Part shown: positions 61,686-64,000 of the stretch, in pieces
Layout of the letters: the number at the start of each line of letters is the position of its first letter
Numbering within the stretch: position 1 is the stretch's first letter
Assembly: GCA_021324445.1 (NCBI GenBank)
Contig: JAJPJC010000040.1
Coordinates: 20,542 to 84,541, forward strand
Source of the DNA: Isosphaeraceae bacterium
GTDB lineage: Bacteria > Planctomycetota > Planctomycetia > Isosphaerales > Isosphaeraceae
Length of the DNA stretch: 64,000 nucleotides
Direction: 5' to 3'
The notes under the pieces: generated by a model
Databases searched by the model: none
Told to the model about the DNA's origin: nothing
What the model saw: only the letters and a program-made list of their open reading frames with translations
Made by a program: the position numbers and the translations under genes

Positions 61686-61804
61686 CTTGTGGCTCCGCAT
61701 GCTGCTCCGGCCTGGGGTATTACCGCATGGTCGTATCTCAACCAGATCCGAGAGGAGGCATGGGGAGATTCCGGACGAGGCTGCGCCCAGAGGGGGAGAA
61801 GGAC
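61686..61804. other. 119-bp gap before the SagB-like gene
   Basis: In the frame of the radical SAM gene, a stretch from GTG 61689 reads VAPHAAPAWGITAWSYLNQI and continues to 61910. It has no ribosome site and degenerates into Arg-rich sequence, so it is not called as a gene. The SagB-like frame is also open here, which leaves its start uncertain. Confidence 0.35.
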
Positions 61805-63211
61805 GTGTGGTCGAGTCCATGGGCGGCTTCCCCTCTCCGGTACAGACTTGCCCCGGGCGCATGCTTGGCGGGGTCCACGGCGTGTGTCCTGTCCTTCAAG
61901 AATCCAATAGGGGGCCTGGTTTCGTTCGACGCGCAATACCCAGATGTGGTGAACGCGCTGCTCTTGCTTTCACGAGGAGGAGCTGGACTACCGCAGCTCA
62001 CTTCCATCGCGGCGGTGGAGGGGGGCGGGATGGAGGTCGTCCGGCATCTCCACCGCTGTCTTGAAGAGCTGAAGCGAAACGACTGCTTGGAGTTGGTTTG
62101 GGAACCCGATGGCCGAGAGCGCGCCGTGATCCGGGCAATGTGCCGTGAATTCGCGTTCTCTCATCAGCGGCTGCAACCGGATGTTGCGGTCGTTTTGTCG
62201 AGGTTCGCGTACGTGAGACGTGACGGCGACGCGGGCGTGCTCGAGTCGCCCGAGGCGTTGTGCCGCATCGAATTCACCTGTGCCGAAACGTGGCATTGTC
62301 TGGGCATCCTGTCCAGGCCGACCTCGATTGCGATGGCAGTCGCGGCAGGCCAGTTCGGCATCGCCGAACTGGCCGACCTGTTGTGGCGGACCAGGTTCGT
62401 GGAACTGGCGGATGTGGCCGAGCCTGCGGAGCGGGCGAGCTGGGAGTTCCACGATCTGCTGTTCCATTGGCGCAGCCGCGCCGGCCGGGTCAGCGGGCCG
62501 CAGGGCGGCACGTACCGTCACATGCAGCGGGCAACCTCTCCGCCCGCGATCAAGCCCAGGATGTCCGACGACACCGTCCTCCTCGCCAGGCCGGTGGACG
62601 AGGATCCGCCTCGCGAAAGCAGCCTCGAAAGTCTCATGGAACGGCGACGCTCAGTCCGCGAGCAGGACGGTCGTGCGATCTCCGCGGAGCAACTCGGCCG
62701 CCTCCTGTATCGCGTGGCCCGCGTCCAGCGCAGGCTGCCGGGCGAGTACCAAGAGCTCCTGTTGCGACCGATTCCCGCAGCCGGGGCGATCCACGAGCTC
62801 GAGTTCTATCCGGTGGTCGGCCGATGCGACGGCCTCGACCGTGGCCTGTACCACTATCATTGCGAACTCCATACGCTCCATCGACTGGCAACGCCCGAGA
62901 GCGACGTCGAAGCCCTGCTTGCCGACGCGGCTCTCTCCTGGGGGAAGCCCGACGACCCCCCGCAGGTGTTGATCATCCTCGCTTCGCGGCTGCCACGCTT
63001 GGCGTGGAAATACGAGGGGATCGCCTACCGTCTGACGCTGCTCAACGCCGGCGCGGCGATCCAATCGCTGTACTTGCTGGCGACCGAGATGGGGCTGGCG
63101 TGTTCGGCGATCGGTGGGGGAGATTCCGGCGTGTTTGCAAGCGCGACCGCTCTCGACCCGCTGGTGGAGACCTCGGTCGCAGAGTTTGCGGTGGGGAGTA
63201 AGCGCGGGTAG
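61805..63211 (+). CDS. SagB/ThcOx-type nitroreductase-fold peptide dehydrogenase
   Basis: 468 residues if GTG 61805 is the start (GGAG six bases upstream); in-frame ATGs at 61727 and 61760 are alternatives. The N-terminal 260 residues begin PLRYRLAPGACLAGSTACVL and include a helical part (VVRHLHRCLEELKRNDCLEL), the accessory region of SagB proteins. Residues about 265-465 are an FMN-binding nitroreductase domain: SLESLMERRRSVREQ, ELEFYPVVGRCDGLDRGLYH and LNAGAAIQSLYLLATEMGLA with CSAIGGGDSG. In TOMM pathways such enzymes oxidise azolines to azoles. No YcaO cyclodehydratase is in view. Confidence 0.88.
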   Translation: MWSSPWAASPLRYRLAPGACLAGSTACVLSFKNPIGGLVSFDAQYPDVVNALLLLSRGGAGLPQLTSIAAVEGGGMEVVRHLHRCLEELKRNDCLELVWEPDGRERAVIRAMCREFAFSHQRLQPDVAVVLSRFAYVRRDGDAGVLESPEALCRIEFTCAETWHCLGILSRPTSIAMAVAAGQFGIAELADLLWRTRFVELADVAEPAERASWEFHDLLFHWRSRAGRVSGPQGGTYRHMQRATSPPAIKPRMSDDTVLLARPVDEDPPRESSLESLMERRRSVREQDGRAISAEQLGRLLYRVARVQRRLPGEYQELLLRPIPAAGAIHELEFYPVVGRCDGLDRGLYHYHCELHTLHRLATPESDVEALLADAALSWGKPDDPPQVLIILASRLPRLAWKYEGIAYRLTLLNAGAAIQSLYLLATEMGLACSAIGGGDSGVFASATALDPLVETSVAEFAVGSKRG

Positions 63212-63449
63212 ACGAACGCCCCGCGGGGGAGGCTGTGTTGCAGGCTGACCTGGAGATTCGTGGCCAACCTGTGCGTTGGACGCCAGAGGCTTCGCAGCCC
63301 GGTCGCCTGGTCGGTAGGCAGCACCGTAGGTCGAAGGAGGTGGAGAAGCCCGAGCATGACGTCTGTTGCGGTCGATCCTGAATCACAGCCGAATTCGGCC
63401 TTGGGATTGGGTTCCATGGCCGAAGCCGGGGCAAACGGAGGATAGATCA
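63212..63449 (+). other. 238-bp leader region of the repeat-protein gene, with small open frames
   Basis: Two short frames are noted but not called: GTG 63234 (48 codons, GGGGGAGG immediately upstream) and ATG 63356 (29 codons, MTSVAVDPESQPNSALGLGS), whose stop TAG 63443-63445 lies 4 nt before the next gene. The second may couple translation to the repeat-protein gene. Neither matches a known family. Confidence 0.35.
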
Positions 63450-64000
63450 ATGCCCGAGGAAACCGGCGCGAAAAGGCCCGAGGAGCCTCACCCGCCGAAG
63501 AAGGAAGAAGGGGGGGCGCCCACGCCGGGGGCCGGCAAGGTTTCCGGGGTCACCGAGATCTCGGCATCCGTGATTGCCGCCCTCGGCAAGAAGTTGGACG
63601 AACTCGCGAGGACCTTGACCGAGGACGAACAGATCGCCCTCGCGACGACGTTCGCGCTGGCCGCGAGGGGATTCCTCACCTTCGGGGGGCCGGAGGCGTG
63701 CGTCGGAAGCCTGAGGGTGGGACTCGGGCAAACCAGTCTCTTCGTTGAGAGGCTGAGCGGCAGTTCGGTTCCCAAGCTGTCAGAAACGCTCGTGGCCTCG
63801 TTGTGCCCGAGCAAGGCGAGCCGATTCTCGATCGAAGGTTTGGAGGTGGAGAAAACCATGACAGGAGCCAAGAGCGTCGCCGCCGCCGGGTTCTGCCGGA
63901 GCCCGGGCATGTACGCGGCCAAGAGCGTCGCCGCCGGCGCGATGTGCCGGAGCCCGGGCATGTACGCGGCCAAGAGCGTCGCCGCCGGCGCGATGTGCCG
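63450..64000 (+). CDS. Tandem-repeat peptide precursor candidate (partial, runs off the window)
   Basis: ATG 63450 has GGAGG eight bases upstream. 183 codons are open to the window end. Residues 1-30 are charged and Pro-rich; 36-76 form an amphipathic, acidic helix region (ISASVIAALGKKLDELARTL); 77-139 is a spacer with C84 and C119. From 140, a 17-residue unit AKSVAAGAMCRSPGMYA repeats in tandem: the first copy differs (AAGFC for AGAMC), the second is exact, and the third is cut by the window end. Each unit has one Cys, one Met-Tyr pair and Pro-Gly. The leader plus repeated-core layout and its place after radical SAM and SagB genes suggest a RiPP-like substrate; a structural repeat protein is the alternative. 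Confidence 0.75.
   Translation, partial: MPEETGAKRPEEPHPPKKEEGGAPTPGAGKVSGVTEISASVIAALGKKLDELARTLTEDEQIALATTFALAARGFLTFGGPEACVGSLRVGLGQTSLFVERLSGSSVPKLSETLVASLCPSKASRFSIEGLEVEKTMTGAKSVAAAGFCRSPGMYAAKSVAAGAMCRSPGMYAAKSVAAGAMC
63867..64000 (+). repeat. 51-bp in-frame tandem repeats
   Basis: Units at 63867-63917, 63918-63968 and 63969 to the window end. The second and the visible 32 bases of the third are identical at DNA level; the first differs only around codons 7-9. Such DNA identity implies recent duplication or gene conversion, so the copy number may vary between strains. Confidence 0.9.

Noticed and set aside
63488..63973. A 161-codon minus-strand frame covering the tandem repeats.
   Set aside because: The plus-strand frame has a ribosome site, leader-like composition and in-frame repeats; the minus frame merely mirrors the repeat.
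63867..64000. The 51-bp repeats as a CRISPR or non-coding array.
   Set aside because: They are contiguous, without spacers, and stay in frame with an upstream coding sequence.

Overview
The window looks like a high-GC planctomycete chromosome, most likely from the Isosphaeraceae (inferred from gene content, not from a marker gene). The signs are a DUF1501 protein next to a cytochrome-like DUF1549/DUF1553 protein, a ThuA-like protein, a PQQ-type dehydrogenase fused to haem c domains, a Ser/Thr kinase, Uma2 and DUF4058 proteins, proteins with an N-terminal LExRxLL motif, many GTG/TTG starts and many small toxin-antitoxin remnants. No rRNA, tRNA or CRISPR array was found.

Layout. 1-6694 (minus): a chemosensory operon CheW, CheR-TPR, CheW, PAS-PAS-MCP, CheA-REC, CheB, whose architecture resembles Wsp surface-sensing systems. 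6.8-8.7 kb: a subclass B3 metallo-beta-lactamase overlapping a glycosyltransferase-like gene. 8.8-11 kb: an SPFH protein with a YtrA-type GntR regulator, and a LExRxLL-motif protein. 11.0-12.4 kb: a complete ISAs1-family insertion sequence. 12.4-19.4 kb: a PIN toxin/antitoxin pair, an amidohydrolase, an M28 peptidase, a kinase and a frameshifted toxin. 19.5-31.7 kb: a PQQ/trihaem protein, an alpha/beta hydrolase, a CARDB protein, nested hairpins, a DUF442 phosphatase-like protein, a TPR protein, an OYE-type oxidoreductase and a Uma2 protein. 32-43.7 kb: a rhomboid protease, a sugar-related trio (Gfo/Idh/MocA, TIM-barrel isomerase, GT2), a frameshifted PIN toxin, a PhyH dioxygenase, a TPR metallopeptidase, a sulfatase, MazG and HEPN proteins. 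43.7-51.8 kb: an ABC-associated membrane protein with its ATPase, then a BlaI/BlaR1-type pair whose sensor is fused to a carboxypeptidase-regulatory region and a cysteine-less thioredoxin fold. 52-59.6 kb: DUF4058, ThuA, a beta-rich LExRxLL-like protein, DUF3634, DUF1501 and DUF1549/1553.

The most interesting region is the right end, 59.75-64 kb. A CsoR/CstR-like repressor sits behind a promoter with GC palindromes and 39-bp direct repeats. It is followed by a radical SAM protein whose apparent stop codon (TGA, 61647-61649) is almost certainly selenocysteine: readthrough gives a C-terminal Cys-Sec-Ala-Glu-Pro motif, and a bacterial SECIS-like hairpin lies 19 nt downstream. Next comes a SagB-type nitroreductase-fold dehydrogenase. 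Last is an open gene (63450 to the window end) with a charged leader-like N-terminus and tandem 17-residue repeats, each with one Cys. Together these look like a modified-peptide (RiPP-like) cluster with a selenoprotein radical SAM enzyme; the peptide assignment is inference, the repeats and the Sec context are visible in the sequence.
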